A stretch of 64,000 nucleotides of DNA, taken from JAUILH01 sp965230535. GTDB lineage: Bacteria > Bacteroidota > Bacteroidia > Flavobacteriales_D > JAUILH01. The notes below the pieces were generated by a model. The model searched no databases. It had not been told where the DNA came from and saw nothing but the letters and a program-made list of their open reading frames with translations. The stretch spans positions 558,001-622,000 of the forward strand of contig OZ246009.1 in the NCBI GenBank assembly GCA_965230535.1, given 5' to 3'. Below, piece by piece: positions 51,547-60,828 of the stretch; the stretch's first letter is position 1, and the number at the start of each line of letters is the position of its first letter. Position numbers and translations under genes: made by a program.

Positions 51547-53490
51547 TTGGAATTTAAACCGGGAAAATACCTCAGTCAGATTAACACTCCTGAAGATCTT
51601 AGGAAGGAATTTGATATAGAAGACCTGCCTCATGTTGCAGATGACGTTCGTGAGTATATCATTGATGTGATTTCACACATAGGTAACTCTCATTTTGGAG
51701 CAAGTTTGGGAGTGGTGGAGCTAACAGTAGCCATTCATTATGCTTTCAACACACCTTCAGATCAATTGGTTTGGGATGTTGGGCATCAGGCTTACGGACA
51801 CAAGATTTTAACCGGAAGAAAGGAACAGTTTCATACCAACAGAATTAAGGGCGGAATTAGCGGTTTCCCAAAAAGAAGCGAAAGTGAATACGATACCTTC
51901 GGTGTTGGACATTCATCTACATCAATTTCAGGAGCATTGGGTATGGCGGTAGCCAACCGCTTGAAAGGAGACAGAGACAAGCAGCACATTGCTGTGATTG
52001 GTGATGGCGCCATGACAGCAGGTTTGGCTTTTGAGGGGATGAACCATGGTGGGGTAGAAGACACCAATTTACTGGTGATCTTAAACGACAACTGCATGTC
52101 CATTGATCCAAATGTTGGTGCTCTCAAAGAATATTTAACGGACATCACAACTTCTCATACTTACAATAAAGTAAAAGATGAGGTGTGGAATTTGTTAGGG
52201 AAAATCAGCAAATTCGGTCCAAACGCACAAACAATAGCTCAGAAAATTAGCGATGGATTAAAAACATCTTTGCTTAAGCAGAGTAATTTGTTCGAATCGC
52301 TGAACTTTAGATATTTCGGTCCGGTAGATGGTCATGATGTGATTGCAATGACAAAGATTTTACAGGACTTAAAGGATATTCCAGGACCTAAAATTCTACA
52401 TTGCTTAACGCAAAAAGGAAAGGGGTATAAACCGGCTGAAGACGGCTCTGCGACCAAGTGGCATGCTCCGGGTATTTTCAATAAAGAAACCGGAGAGATC
52501 ATTAAAGTGGTGCCTAAAAATCCACAACCGCCAAAGTACCAGGAAGTATTTGGACACACCATTGTCGAGTTAGCCGAGAAGAACGAAAAAATTATGGGGA
52601 TTACCCCGGCCATGCCTTCAGGGTGTTCTATGAACATTATGATGAAAGCCATGCCGGAACGTGCTTTTGATGTGGGAATTGCGGAACAGCATGCCGTGAC
52701 ATTTAGTGCCGGATTGGCTACCCAGGGATTAGTGCCGTTCTGTAATATCTATTCGTCATTTATGCAAAGAGCCTACGACCAGGTCATTCATGATGTGGCA
52801 TTGCAGGACCTAAATGTGGTGATGTGTCTGGATAGAGCAGGATTGGTTGGGGCAGATGGCGCAACACATCATGGGGCTTATGATTTAGCGTACATGCGCT
52901 GTATTCCCAAGTTAACAATTGCGGCACCAATGAATGAGGAGGAGTTAAGAAACCTCATGTATACATCTCAATTGGAAGATCAGGGACCATTTGTAATCAG
53001 ATATCCAAGAGGTCAGGGTGTTATGACAGAGTGGAAGACGCCATTTAAAGAAATTAAAATAGGAACTGGTCGTAAGATTAAGAATGGAGAAGATGTGGCG
53101 ATTTTATCAATCGGACACATTGGAAACTATGCAGTTGAAGCCTGTGAAAAATTAGAAGCCGAAGGCGTTTCTGCAGCACATTACGACATGCGATTTGTAA
53201 AGCCTTTGGATAGCTTGCTTCTACATGAGGTATTTGGGAAGTTTGACAAGGTCATTACTCTTGAAGACGGTAGTAAAATGGGCGGATTGGGAAGCGCTGT
53301 TCTGGAATGGATGGCTGCTGAAGGTTACCAGTCTCAAGTGAAGATTCTGGGAATTCCGGATGAGTTCATTCACCATGGAACGCAATTGGAGTTGCATACA
53401 GATTGCTACTACCATCCGGAAGCAATTGTTGAAACTGCTAAGAAATTGGTCGGAGAAAAAGCTGCCAAGACCGGTTTGTCGGTTTCTTAG
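51547..53490 (+). CDS. dxs: 1-deoxy-D-xylulose-5-phosphate synthase
   Basis: 647 aa, TTG start at 51547 (MEFKPGKYLSQINTPEDLRK). Thiamine-diphosphate site AVIGDGAMTAGLAFEGMNH with NDNCMSI; HIGNSHFGASLG; transketolase-type AEQHAVTFSAGLATQG and DRAGLVGADGATHHGAYDLAYMRC. Condenses pyruvate and glyceraldehyde-3-phosphate, first step of the MEP pathway; ispD is at 29341 in this window. Confidence 0.97.
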   Translation: MEFKPGKYLSQINTPEDLRKEFDIEDLPHVADDVREYIIDVISHIGNSHFGASLGVVELTVAIHYAFNTPSDQLVWDVGHQAYGHKILTGRKEQFHTNRIKGGISGFPKRSESEYDTFGVGHSSTSISGALGMAVANRLKGDRDKQHIAVIGDGAMTAGLAFEGMNHGGVEDTNLLVILNDNCMSIDPNVGALKEYLTDITTSHTYNKVKDEVWNLLGKISKFGPNAQTIAQKISDGLKTSLLKQSNLFESLNFRYFGPVDGHDVIAMTKILQDLKDIPGPKILHCLTQKGKGYKPAEDGSATKWHAPGIFNKETGEIIKVVPKNPQPPKYQEVFGHTIVELAEKNEKIMGITPAMPSGCSMNIMMKAMPERAFDVGIAEQHAVTFSAGLATQGLVPFCNIYSSFMQRAYDQVIHDVALQDLNVVMCLDRAGLVGADGATHHGAYDLAYMRCIPKLTIAAPMNEEELRNLMYTSQLEDQGPFVIRYPRGQGVMTEWKTPFKEIKIGTGRKIKNGEDVAILSIGHIGNYAVEACEKLEAEGVSAAHYDMRFVKPLDSLLLHEVFGKFDKVITLEDGSKMGGLGSAVLEWMAAEGYQSQVKILGIPDEFIHHGTQLELHTDCYYHPEAIVETAKKLVGEKAAKTGLSVS

Positions 53491-53546
53491 ATAACCCTTT
53501 TAACGTAATCCATGGCTGTTTGGCTTTGAATTTGAAGAAGATGCTT

Positions 53547-53969
53547 TTATCGTCCTCTATGAACATTCCCGTTGTCGGTTTCAATATGAATGATGTCTCC
53601 GTCTCTTTGAATTTTCTTGTCAGAACGTGAGATCAATTTCCACTTAAGTTTGCCTTTTTTGTTGATGATTTTGTAAACAGAAACAACTGGAATTTGACTT
53701 GAAACATGGGCATTTCCGGCACTGTGATTAATGAACAGTCTTTTCCTTTCAGTGGTGGTGCCATCTTCCATAACCAGCTTTACTTCTACAATATCATGGT
53801 GAGTGTTCTCTACCTTCACTCTTGAGGTCGGAGATTCGTTGATTTTTTCACCATTCATGTACAGAGTGAACTTACCGCCATCGTCGGTATAAATTTCCAA
53901 ATCATTGGCTATCTGGGCGGAGACGGCCATGCCAATTGATAAAAAAAGAATGCTGAGTAGTGTTTTCAT
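53547..53969 (-). CDS. Exported protein of unknown function (DUF4476-neighbour type)
   Basis: 140 aa; signal peptide MKTLLSILFLSIGMAVSAQ. Mature domain LEIYTDDGGKFTLYMNGEKINESPTSRVKVENTHHDIVEVKLVMEDG looks like the small beta domain often found N-terminal to DUF4476 proteins; the DUF4476 helix part is absent here. Function unknown. Alone on this strand. Confidence 0.7.
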   Translation of the reverse strand: MKTLLSILFLSIGMAVSAQIANDLEIYTDDGGKFTLYMNGEKINESPTSRVKVENTHHDIVEVKLVMEDGTTTERKRLFINHSAGNAHVSSQIPVVSVYKIINKKGKLKWKLISRSDKKIQRDGDIIHIETDNGNVHRGR

Positions 53970-54034
53970 GGAGTGAAAAATTACAAAAATTGTTCCATTT
54001 AACTCAGCAACAAGTATGTATGTCGGAAAAGTTT

Positions 54035-54062
54035 GGAGCCGATTGATTTGTTAATCGGCTCC
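54035..54062. other. Perfect inverted repeat near the lipoprotein gene 3' end
   Basis: GGAGCCGATT (54035-54044) and AATCGGCTCC (54053-54062), 8-nt loop, 8 bp past the stop at 54070 on the minus strand. Only a modest T-run follows, so terminator status is uncertain. Confidence 0.5.
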
Positions 54063-54069
54063 GGAATAA

Positions 54070-55326
54070 TTACTTCTTCTTAGCAAAGATGATGACACCT
54101 TTACCATAGTTTCCGTTGTAAGAAATCTTGAAAGGAAGGTCGGCATTGTTGCCTTTCTCAACAACGTCTTTCTTCAAATCTCGTTGTAAACACCATGACA
54201 GGTCGCTGATAACTGTGGTATAGGTTCCATACAGTTTGGTGTCGAATTTTGTGGTATCCTTAAGCAATTTGTAAGGAATTCCTGAATCGTCCTGAATAAT
54301 AGTTCCTGAACCGGTTACCAGGTCTCTCACCACTTTGAAGTCAGGGTTAAATGCAGCGCATTGGGCAGCTTTTAAGTAGGCAGCTCTGTTTGGGAATGAT
54401 TCAATAAATTTCACCATCTCCATATGCTCAGTCACTTTATCGTCCTGAATATTGTGGTTGAAGAAATACAATGTTTTAAGATCTTTTTGATTGGCATCTG
54501 TAAAGTCAATACACTTTAATCTTACCGCACCATCCGGAGATTTAGCGTGCTCATCAATTCTGGTAAGTTTACCGTCTTTACTCAACCAACCATCTTCTAC
54601 TTTAACTATTTTATGATTGGTTTGCATCATCATGTACAGTGCCATGTGAGTGATACCATTCAGGTGTGTTTTAGAGTAATCGCTTCCCATGTGAGAGGTC
54701 ACGAAATAGCCACGTGTATTGATGTACTTCATGGATTTTTTAAGTCCCGCAAAGTAGTTTTTGCGATCATTTTCGCTCATCTTCTTAAAGTTAGGTGTAG
54801 AACCTCTTCTTTCAAGACCGAGTAATACATAGTTCTGAGCCTGAGGGTAAAATGCATTGGCAAACATGAAATCCGGACCCGAGAATGGGTAAAAACAAGT
54901 CACATTTTTACGTCCATCACGTACATTGTTCTCAGCAGTCCATTTGGCAACTGGTTCCAACATATCTTTCTTTACCTTGGCAAAAGTCTCTTCGGTAAAT
55001 TTCTGATAGGCTTTGTAGTAATCGGTGGCCTGAATAGCTTTAAGTGTAGAATCACTGCCTTCGATTGGCAGACCGGAAATAACAAGGGCCACATCATTAA
55101 GATAAGGATCGATATCAATAGTCGGTCTGTCCACCATGGAAGTAACAGGTTCAACTTTTAAAGTATCATCTCCGTTCTTTGTGGTTTCGGTAGATTTTTC
55201 CGGGTTTTTAGAATCTTCAGAGCTCTCTTTGGCTTCAGAAGAACATGAAGTAAATCCAAATACCATCGCGCCTACAGATGCAATGGCAATTGTTTTAAAA
55301 CTGGTTAGGTTAGTGGTTTTGATCAT
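54070..55326 (-). CDS. Conserved lipoprotein of unknown function
   Basis: 418 aa from ATG 55326 (MIKTTNLTSFKTIAIASVGAMVFGFTSC), lipobox FTSC; a neighbouring ATG at 55329 adds one Met and the longest-ORF start at 55350 overlaps the promoter box. After an acidic Ser/Lys linker comes a ~330-residue domain with conserved-looking VTCFYPFSGPDFMFANAFYPQ and NYVLLGLERRGSTP, then THMALYMMMQTN and LYFFNHNIQDD. Similar proteins occur in other Bacteroidota but I know no named family. No catalytic motif identified. Confidence 0.8.
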   Translation of the reverse strand: MIKTTNLTSFKTIAIASVGAMVFGFTSCSSEAKESSEDSKNPEKSTETTKNGDDTLKVEPVTSMVDRPTIDIDPYLNDVALVISGLPIEGSDSTLKAIQATDYYKAYQKFTEETFAKVKKDMLEPVAKWTAENNVRDGRKNVTCFYPFSGPDFMFANAFYPQAQNYVLLGLERRGSTPNFKKMSENDRKNYFAGLKKSMKYINTRGYFVTSHMGSDYSKTHLNGITHMALYMMMQTNHKIVKVEDGWLSKDGKLTRIDEHAKSPDGAVRLKCIDFTDANQKDLKTLYFFNHNIQDDKVTEHMEMVKFIESFPNRAAYLKAAQCAAFNPDFKVVRDLVTGSGTIIQDDSGIPYKLLKDTTKFDTKLYGTYTTVISDLSWCLQRDLKKDVVEKGNNADLPFKISYNGNYGKGVIIFAKKK

Positions 55327-55347
55327 CATTTGAAATAAATTACTGAA

Positions 55348-55355
55348 CAAATATA
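55348..55355 (-). promoter_or_regulatory. Bacteroidetes -7 box (TATATTTG)
   Basis: Exact TAnnTTTG 21 nt before the ATG at 55326; the long ORF start at 55350 lies within it, favouring the shorter start. Confidence 0.5.
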
Positions 55356-55419
55356 AATCAATTAAGATTTGAAGCTTAGTTAAGTTATTATTAGTCGATT
55401 GTGGAGGATTATTTGAAAC

Positions 55420-56487
55420 TTAGTTTTTCGGGAAGTATTCGATTTGATAATGTACTTCTCTTAATATTTCCTGATCCTGATAGTGCGTTTCCTTTATACA
55501 GTTGTGCTGCTTGTCATAAACACTCTTAATCACTTTTGAAGGTTTGTTATTACCGGGATGAATGGTTTCCTTTTTAACAAGGCCCTTACAATTGTATTTA
55601 AGCTTATAATGATGGCTTGGTTTGTCGTCAAACTTGTATTTGGCAATTTCTTCTTTGAGAAGGTTCTTACGGTTGAAACGTCTGTTAATGATAAATTCTG
55701 TTTCGCTCTGTGAGTCAAAGATCTGTTCCTGTATGAGCTTGCCTTTCTTGTACTTGTAGAAGTGTTCGGTAACGAGCTTCCCTTCCTGATTATAAAAGCT
55801 TTCCTGAATCAAATTACCGTTTTCATCCACTGTTTTTCCTGAAATAGGAATTTGACCAAATATGGCATGGTCTGTCTTAATCAAAACCGTCTTTCCCGAA
55901 TCCAGATAGTTGTAGTACCAATTGGTAATGTCTTGTTTTTGTTCGTCTTGTCGACTTTTCAGACTAATGCTGCCATCAGAATTGTATTGATACTTGATTC
56001 GGTATTCGCTGGAGTCTTGCTTGTGATTGACCTTGAGATGATGAATGAGATCGTGCCTCTGATTGTAAGCAAATGTCTCCCTGAAAATTTGTTCCTCCTT
56101 ATAATTATAGGTAATTCTTGAATTGAGATTTTGCTCGCTGTCATATCTATTTATTTGATAACGAGCTGTGTCTTTATCAGGTTTAAGTGTCAATTCGGTG
56201 ATGATATTGTTGTGTGAATTGTACTGATATACCTTGTAATACTTAATGTCGTTCCCGGCATAATGCTGGAAAGTATCTATTAAACCACGCTCATTCAGAA
56301 TGAGCTTGAGTTTGGTATTGAAGTAATCCGGTTTTTTATTCGTGTATAATCTCGTCTTAACGGTCACAGATCGAACACCGGTTGATGCATAATGCTCGAG
56401 TTTACTTGAGTCGCCAACATTCAACAAGCTTTGCGCTGTAGTTTGAATTGAAATCAGCATGAATGCTATAGAAATACCGTACTTGAT
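55420..56487 (-). CDS. Exported YD-repeat-like protein, probable ATC start
   Basis: 355 aa if begun at ATC 56487. The only ATG (56460) gives MLISIQTTAQS, too short for a signal; reading back in frame to a stop at 56497 yields KYGISIAFMLISIQTTAQ, a proper signal preceded by ATC AAG. The mature part consists of repeated Tyr-rich beta-hairpins (YYKVYQYNSHNN, YQYNSDGSISLKSR, VDENGNLIQESFYNQEG) with 20-25-residue period like YD/Rhs-type repeats or MORN-like variants. No cleavage or toxin domain follows, so not a full Rhs toxin. Function unknown. Confidence 0.72.
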   Translation of the reverse strand: MKYGISIAFMLISIQTTAQSLLNVGDSSKLEHYASTGVRSVTVKTRLYTNKKPDYFNTKLKLILNERGLIDTFQHYAGNDIKYYKVYQYNSHNNIITELTLKPDKDTARYQINRYDSEQNLNSRITYNYKEEQIFRETFAYNQRHDLIHHLKVNHKQDSSEYRIKYQYNSDGSISLKSRQDEQKQDITNWYYNYLDSGKTVLIKTDHAIFGQIPISGKTVDENGNLIQESFYNQEGKLVTEHFYKYKKGKLIQEQIFDSQSETEFIINRRFNRKNLLKEEIAKYKFDDKPSHHYKLKYNCKGLVKKETIHPGNNKPSKVIKSVYDKQHNCIKETHYQDQEILREVHYQIEYFPKN

Positions 56488-56514
56488 GGCGTAAAGTTAA
56501 TAAAGTCGGGGCAT

Positions 56515-56543
56515 AAAAAAGGTGGACAACCGCCGTGTCCACC
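56515..56543 (-). terminator. Rho-independent terminator
   Basis: GGTGGACA (56521-56528) pairs with TGTCCACC (56536-56543); on the minus strand it is followed by TTTTTT (56515-56520). Ends transcription of the 56668-57264 gene, 125 bp after its stop. Confidence 0.85.
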
Positions 56544-56587
56544 TTGCTGGTATATTATTACGAAAAGGTATTACCAGCTGTCCTTGC

Positions 56588-56612
56588 TTACATGTTGATT
56601 GTTACATGTTGA
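56588..56612. repeat. Two direct copies of TTACATGTTGA, 14 bp apart
   Basis: Copies at 56588-56598 and 56602-56612 in the 3' region between the lipoprotein stop and its terminator. No function assigned. Confidence 0.3.
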
Positions 56613-56667
56613 ACGCTATACATCTATAATGCAAAGCGATAAAAAAGGTACAGCAGGTTCCTAAAAT

Positions 56668-57264
56668 TTATTCTTCAGGACCGTATTCTTCAGTAATGGC
56701 TTCAATTTTTGCATTGAATTCTTCGTCCATCATACAGTCGCTACCCATGAAAGAAGTTGAGAACTTGGCTGCTTCCATAGATAATTGTGTGTAGGCTGCA
56801 ACGGCATCTGCGTTTTGAGGATCAGCTTTGTAAACTGTATACACTTCATTGTAGCTTTTCATGAATTCTTCATACTGCTCGATCAATTCTTCACAAGTAG
56901 CATCAGAGTCTCCTTCCAATATATTTGCTTCATCGATTTCAGTTTCAATGTCAGAAATCTTTTCGCTCAACTCCATTAATTCCTGATAGTTCTCACAGCT
57001 CACCAAAAGCTCTTCTGCGTTAGGTGTGTTTTCGAACAGCTCTTCACATTTAGAGTTAAGTGCTTCAGAAATTTCTTCTCCTTTCAGGTAAGCTTCTTTT
57101 GTGGCATCAACACAGTCACATAAATCTGAAGCTTTAGAATCTTCTTTGCTTTCAGAGCTTTCACTTTTGCTCTCATCTTTGTCTTCATCTTTCTTGTCAT
57201 CCCCACAAGACGCCATGCTTAACAAGGCAACTGCAGTCAAGCCAAATAGTAGTTTTTTAATCAT
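56668..57264 (-). CDS. Acidic helical lipoprotein of unknown function
   Basis: 198 aa; MIKKLLFGLTAVALLSMASC lipobox MASC. Asp/Glu/Lys/Ser linker (~22-45) and then helices with Cys pairs (LCDCVDATKEAY, SKCEELFEN, LVSCENY, TCEELI, SDCMMDEEF). Pattern 'CDCV..KEA' is common in Bacteroidota lipoproteins of unknown role. Terminator at 56515-56543 and own promoter at 57307. Confidence 0.78.
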   Translation of the reverse strand: MIKKLLFGLTAVALLSMASCGDDKKDEDKDESKSESSESKEDSKASDLCDCVDATKEAYLKGEEISEALNSKCEELFENTPNAEELLVSCENYQELMELSEKISDIETEIDEANILEGDSDATCEELIEQYEEFMKSYNEVYTVYKADPQNADAVAAYTQLSMEAAKFSTSFMGSDCMMDEEFNAKIEAITEEYGPEE

Positions 57265-57306
57265 GATAGATTGGTTTTTGAGTTAATTTTTAGTTTCAAT
57301 TTGCTG

Positions 57307-57314
57307 CAAAGATA
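57307..57314 (-). promoter_or_regulatory. Bacteroidetes -7 box (TATCTTTG)
   Basis: Exact TAnnTTTG 42 nt before the ATG at 57264. Confidence 0.5.
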
Positions 57315-57459
57315 ATGAGATACTCTTTTTTCGCTCCGGATTGTTGAATTTATGGCGATTTTCTTCAAAAGCCCAAAAACTAAAAATTACAAATTAGTTT
57401 GATTTTTAACTTTTTGTATTTTTTACCATAAGCTATTGGGTAAGTCTACTTTGATATAA

Positions 57460-57467
57460 TAGTTTTG
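57460..57467 (+). promoter_or_regulatory. Bacteroidetes -7 box (TAGTTTTG) with TTG at 57436
   Basis: Exact TAnnTTTG, preceded at a 21-nt gap by TTG (57436-57438), the best -33/-7 pair in the window; 20 nt before the ATG at 57488. Confidence 0.6.
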
Positions 57468-57487
57468 CCGAAAAATCAGGCTGAGGT

Positions 57488-59977
57488 ATGTCATTGAAGA
57501 AAACAATTATTTCCCACTCTACACTAGAAAAACTGCTTCAAAGAACAAAAGTCATCTTACCCGCGATATTTGCTTTTGCACTGTCTTCCGGACATGCGCA
57601 ACAGTTCCAATCTATGCCCACAATGCCCTTTTTAAATAGCAATGCCTATTTGAGGTCTTTTTCCTGGATAGATGCCAATGGAGATGATTTGATTGATGTA
57701 TTTGTGGTTGGATCGGAAAATGTACCACCTAACAGTGTCATTCACTCTGCGCTTTATATTAACAACGGAAATTTCAATTTCACTCAAAGTGCCGGACTGT
57801 TGCCAACGCAACGCGGATTTGGAAATGCCTGGGCGGACATTGAGAATGATGGAGATGTAGATTGTTATATTGGAGCCACATGGAATTTTGGAGATGTTAA
57901 CGAGTTGTTCGAAAATACCGGAGGAGGAACATTTGTGAACAATACGACAAGTGGTTCTGTCCCGGCTGCCGCCCCATTTGAAGGAACAGTTTCATGGGGA
58001 GATTACAACAATGATGGTCTGGTGGATCTGTATCTGGCCAAGTGGAACGGAAGCTCCAATGTATTGTACAGAAATAATGGAGGAGGAACTTTCTCTCCGG
58101 TAGGGACTTCCGGAGCCACCACAGGAACTGGCTGGACCTCCTGTGCTATTTGGGTGGACTACGACAACGACAACGATCAGGATATGTTTGTGGCGAATTA
58201 TAACGGACAAACCAATCAGCTTTTCGATAATGATGGGACAGGGAATTTTACTTTGTCCACTATTGCAGGAGACCTGATCAATGATGTTAACTCTACTCGA
58301 GATGTGAATTGGATTGATGTGGATAACGACGGAGATTTGGACGTGTATTTGGCAATGCAGTCTGGTTCGGATGAATTGCACTTCAATAATGGAAATGGCA
58401 CGTTTACCAAAAACGTACTGAATAACAGTAGCAATAATAACTGGGCTTCCAATTGGGGGGATGTGGATAATGATGGTGATATGGACATGATTAATTTGTC
58501 CAGTTTTGGAGGTGATTCTGAATTATGGATCAATGATGGCGCAGGTAATCTGACGCCAACAAATCCCAACGGTTTCTTATCACCGGGTTCCGGGTCTATG
58601 TCGCACGGAGTGGCCTTTGTTGATGCAAATAATGATGGTTGGTTAGACATTCATTTAAATTATCCGGGGCCAAACCAAGACGACTATTTCTACCAAAATC
58701 TGGGACTTGGTTGCAAGTCGTGGATAGAAATTGATTTGGTTGGGATACAGTCTAACAGATCTGCAATTGGAGCGAAAGTAAGAACTTTTGCAAATGGCGT
58801 TTGGCAAATGAGACACCTGAGTTCTCAGAACTCAAAAGTAGGGCACAACCCTCATCGTTTGCATTTTGGTTTTGACCAGGCAGCAGTGATTGATGCGATA
58901 GAAATTGAATGGCCATCAGGACAAACCTGTTCTTTTACGAATGTGGATGTCAATCAAATTATTGAAATAGATGAAGCGTGCAACATAACAGTGATTGTTC
59001 CGCCGAGTTTTCTGGGGACTTCTACCGAGTTGGATATGTGTCAGGGAGCACCCGATTCAATATTACAAGTGAATACACCCGGTGGTATTTGGGATTTTGT
59101 GAGCTGTACCAACTGCATGGACACTTCTAACAATACATTTTCTCCATCTGCGGTTGGTACAGGTATTCACGAGCTACACTACAGTTCAGGAGGCGTTTGT
59201 GGCACAGTAGATACTTTCTTTATCAATATTGTTAGTCCAAATGCGGGCGCCCCTGGTTTGTTAGAACTGTGTGAGAATGACCTTGGAGCTGATCCGTTTA
59301 CTTTACTAAACGGTACTCCGGATACCGGTGGTGTGTGGATAGATCCCAATGGACAACCATGGACGGATAATCTTCTTGATCCTGCTGTATCACTTCAGGG
59401 GCAGTACACTTATATTGTAGGTCTTGCAGGGTGTGCAGACTCTGTCGAATTAGATTTTATTGTTAATCCATTGCCATTGGTTGACGCTGGAAATGATACG
59501 GTGGTGAATGCTGGTTCACCAGTACAATTTAATGCCAGTTCAGATGGGATTAACCTGGTATGGGCACCAGCAGGGAATTTATCGTGTGACGATTGTCTGG
59601 ATCCACTGCTCAACGCAATTCAAACACAGCACTATGTGCTCACGGCTACTAACCAGTTTGGTTGTGTTAATAATGATACCATTTTAGTGAGTGTAGAGGA
59701 TTTGAGTTCCGTTTTCATTCCAAATGGATTTACGCCTAATGGAGATGGCCTTAATGATGAATTAGTGCCAATTGTGACGTCCATCGTTCAGATAGAGTTT
59801 TACATTTTTGACAGATGGGGAGAGATTGTATTTAGCACAGAAGATATTGGAGCTGGCTGGAATGGAAGATACAACGGCTTTGATGCCAAGGAAGATGTAT
59901 ACGTCTATAAATTCTTAGGTCTGACAGTCCAGGGTGACTGGATAGAAAAGCACGGACACATTACCTTAATCAAGTAG
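57488..59977 (+). CDS. FG-GAP/ASPIC-UnbV secreted protein with T9SS type B (CHU_C) domain
   Basis: 829 aa. Signal peptide with a long n-region, cleavage near SSGHAQ (~37). Residues ~45-400: FG-GAP/VCBS beta-propeller blades with Ca-binding D-x-N/D-x-D loops (DANGDDLIDVF, DYNNDGLVDLYLA, DYDNDNDQDMFVA, DVDNDGDLDVYLA, DVDNDGDMDMINL, DANNDGWLDIH). ~410-500: ASPIC/UnbV domain (NRSAIGAKVRTFANGV, LHFGFDQ, IEIEWPSGQ). Ig-like segments, then the CHU_C domain (IPNGFTPNGDGLNDEL ... FDRWGEIVFSTEDIGAGWNG). Extracellular or surface protein exported by T9SS; ligand unknown. Confidence 0.92.
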   Translation: MSLKKTIISHSTLEKLLQRTKVILPAIFAFALSSGHAQQFQSMPTMPFLNSNAYLRSFSWIDANGDDLIDVFVVGSENVPPNSVIHSALYINNGNFNFTQSAGLLPTQRGFGNAWADIENDGDVDCYIGATWNFGDVNELFENTGGGTFVNNTTSGSVPAAAPFEGTVSWGDYNNDGLVDLYLAKWNGSSNVLYRNNGGGTFSPVGTSGATTGTGWTSCAIWVDYDNDNDQDMFVANYNGQTNQLFDNDGTGNFTLSTIAGDLINDVNSTRDVNWIDVDNDGDLDVYLAMQSGSDELHFNNGNGTFTKNVLNNSSNNNWASNWGDVDNDGDMDMINLSSFGGDSELWINDGAGNLTPTNPNGFLSPGSGSMSHGVAFVDANNDGWLDIHLNYPGPNQDDYFYQNLGLGCKSWIEIDLVGIQSNRSAIGAKVRTFANGVWQMRHLSSQNSKVGHNPHRLHFGFDQAAVIDAIEIEWPSGQTCSFTNVDVNQIIEIDEACNITVIVPPSFLGTSTELDMCQGAPDSILQVNTPGGIWDFVSCTNCMDTSNNTFSPSAVGTGIHELHYSSGGVCGTVDTFFINIVSPNAGAPGLLELCENDLGADPFTLLNGTPDTGGVWIDPNGQPWTDNLLDPAVSLQGQYTYIVGLAGCADSVELDFIVNPLPLVDAGNDTVVNAGSPVQFNASSDGINLVWAPAGNLSCDDCLDPLLNAIQTQHYVLTATNQFGCVNNDTILVSVEDLSSVFIPNGFTPNGDGLNDELVPIVTSIVQIEFYIFDRWGEIVFSTEDIGAGWNGRYNGFDAKEDVYVYKFLGLTVQGDWIEKHGHITLIK

Positions 59978-59993
59978 GTAGAATTAGCAACAT

Positions 59994-60029
59994 AAAAAAA
60001 GCCGTCCCAATTCATCAGGACGGCTTTTT
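59994..60029. terminator. Bidirectional rho-independent terminator
   Basis: GCCGTCC (60001-60007) and GGACGGC (60018-60024), flanked by A7 and T5, between convergent genes ending at 59977 and 60049; serves both. Confidence 0.9.
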
Positions 60030-60048
60030 AATTTTGTTAAGAATGGGA

Positions 60049-60747
60049 TTACATACCTCCCATACCTTTTAAATCTTCCATAGTACCTTCTTCGTAACCA
60101 TCAGGAATTTTAAGGCTAAATCTATCAGCATCTGGCTTCTCTTTAGATACCTTAGTAGCTTCTATGAAAGTAGTCATAGCACCTTGTGGTGTTTCAGCTT
60201 CCATTTTAACACTCATCATGAAACCATTGATTCCGGCAGCAGTGTACTGAGACTTGAATTTGTCCGGAGAAATTTCATCTGTGTACCAGATCTCCATTTC
60301 TTGTACATTACCTTCCTCATCTTCCATTTCAACAATGGCCAGTTTACACTGGTAACCAGCAATCTCTTTGGTCTTATCTGAAAGAGTAATTTCCGGCACA
60401 TCTTCCTCACCAGTTTCATCTTTCTTATCTTCTTCTCCTATCTTAATGGCTTTTTTCATACCCATCATAGGAACTTCCAATAGCATCAAAGATTCTTCTT
60501 TAGAACCGTCAACGATTACCACATTTTTGGACATACCGCCCATGTCTGTTGTCGTTCTGCTGTTGGCTCCATCAAATTCAATGGTCATGGTACTGTTCCC
60601 CATCATGGCTAAAGCCATTGCCATCTGTTCATCGTCAGATTCCAGTTTAAATGAATATTCAACTTTACCAGAAGTAAGTTGCGCTGAAGTGCTCAATGCC
60701 ATTAGCATCACTCCAACAAATAGTATTGATTTAAATATTGATTTCAT
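60049..60747 (-). CDS. DUF4412 family exported protein
   Basis: 232 aa; signal peptide MKSIFKSILFVGVMLMALSTSAQ. GKVEYSFKLESDDEQMAMALAMMGNSTMTIEFDGANSR and DKTKEIAGYQCKLAIVEME, EIWYTDEI match the DUF4412 pattern (cf. 'IAGYxCxK'). Met-rich. Function unknown, periplasmic or outer-membrane. A near-match promoter (TA-N3-TTTG) is at 60790-60798. Confidence 0.83.
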   Translation of the reverse strand: MKSIFKSILFVGVMLMALSTSAQLTSGKVEYSFKLESDDEQMAMALAMMGNSTMTIEFDGANSRTTTDMGGMSKNVVIVDGSKEESLMLLEVPMMGMKKAIKIGEEDKKDETGEEDVPEITLSDKTKEIAGYQCKLAIVEMEDEEGNVQEMEIWYTDEISPDKFKSQYTAAGINGFMMSVKMEAETPQGAMTTFIEATKVSKEKPDADRFSLKIPDGYEEGTMEDLKGMGGM

Positions 60748-60828
60748 CTTTTTTAGTTTGTTTCGCGACCCAATCTACAATGATTGGACCAAAATTTAGC
60801 ATTCCTTATGATTTTTTAACATCTGAGT

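Noticed and set aside
55420..56487. Rhs/YD toxin
   Set aside because: Only short Tyr-rich repeats; no Rhs core protease motif, toxin domain or immunity gene follows.
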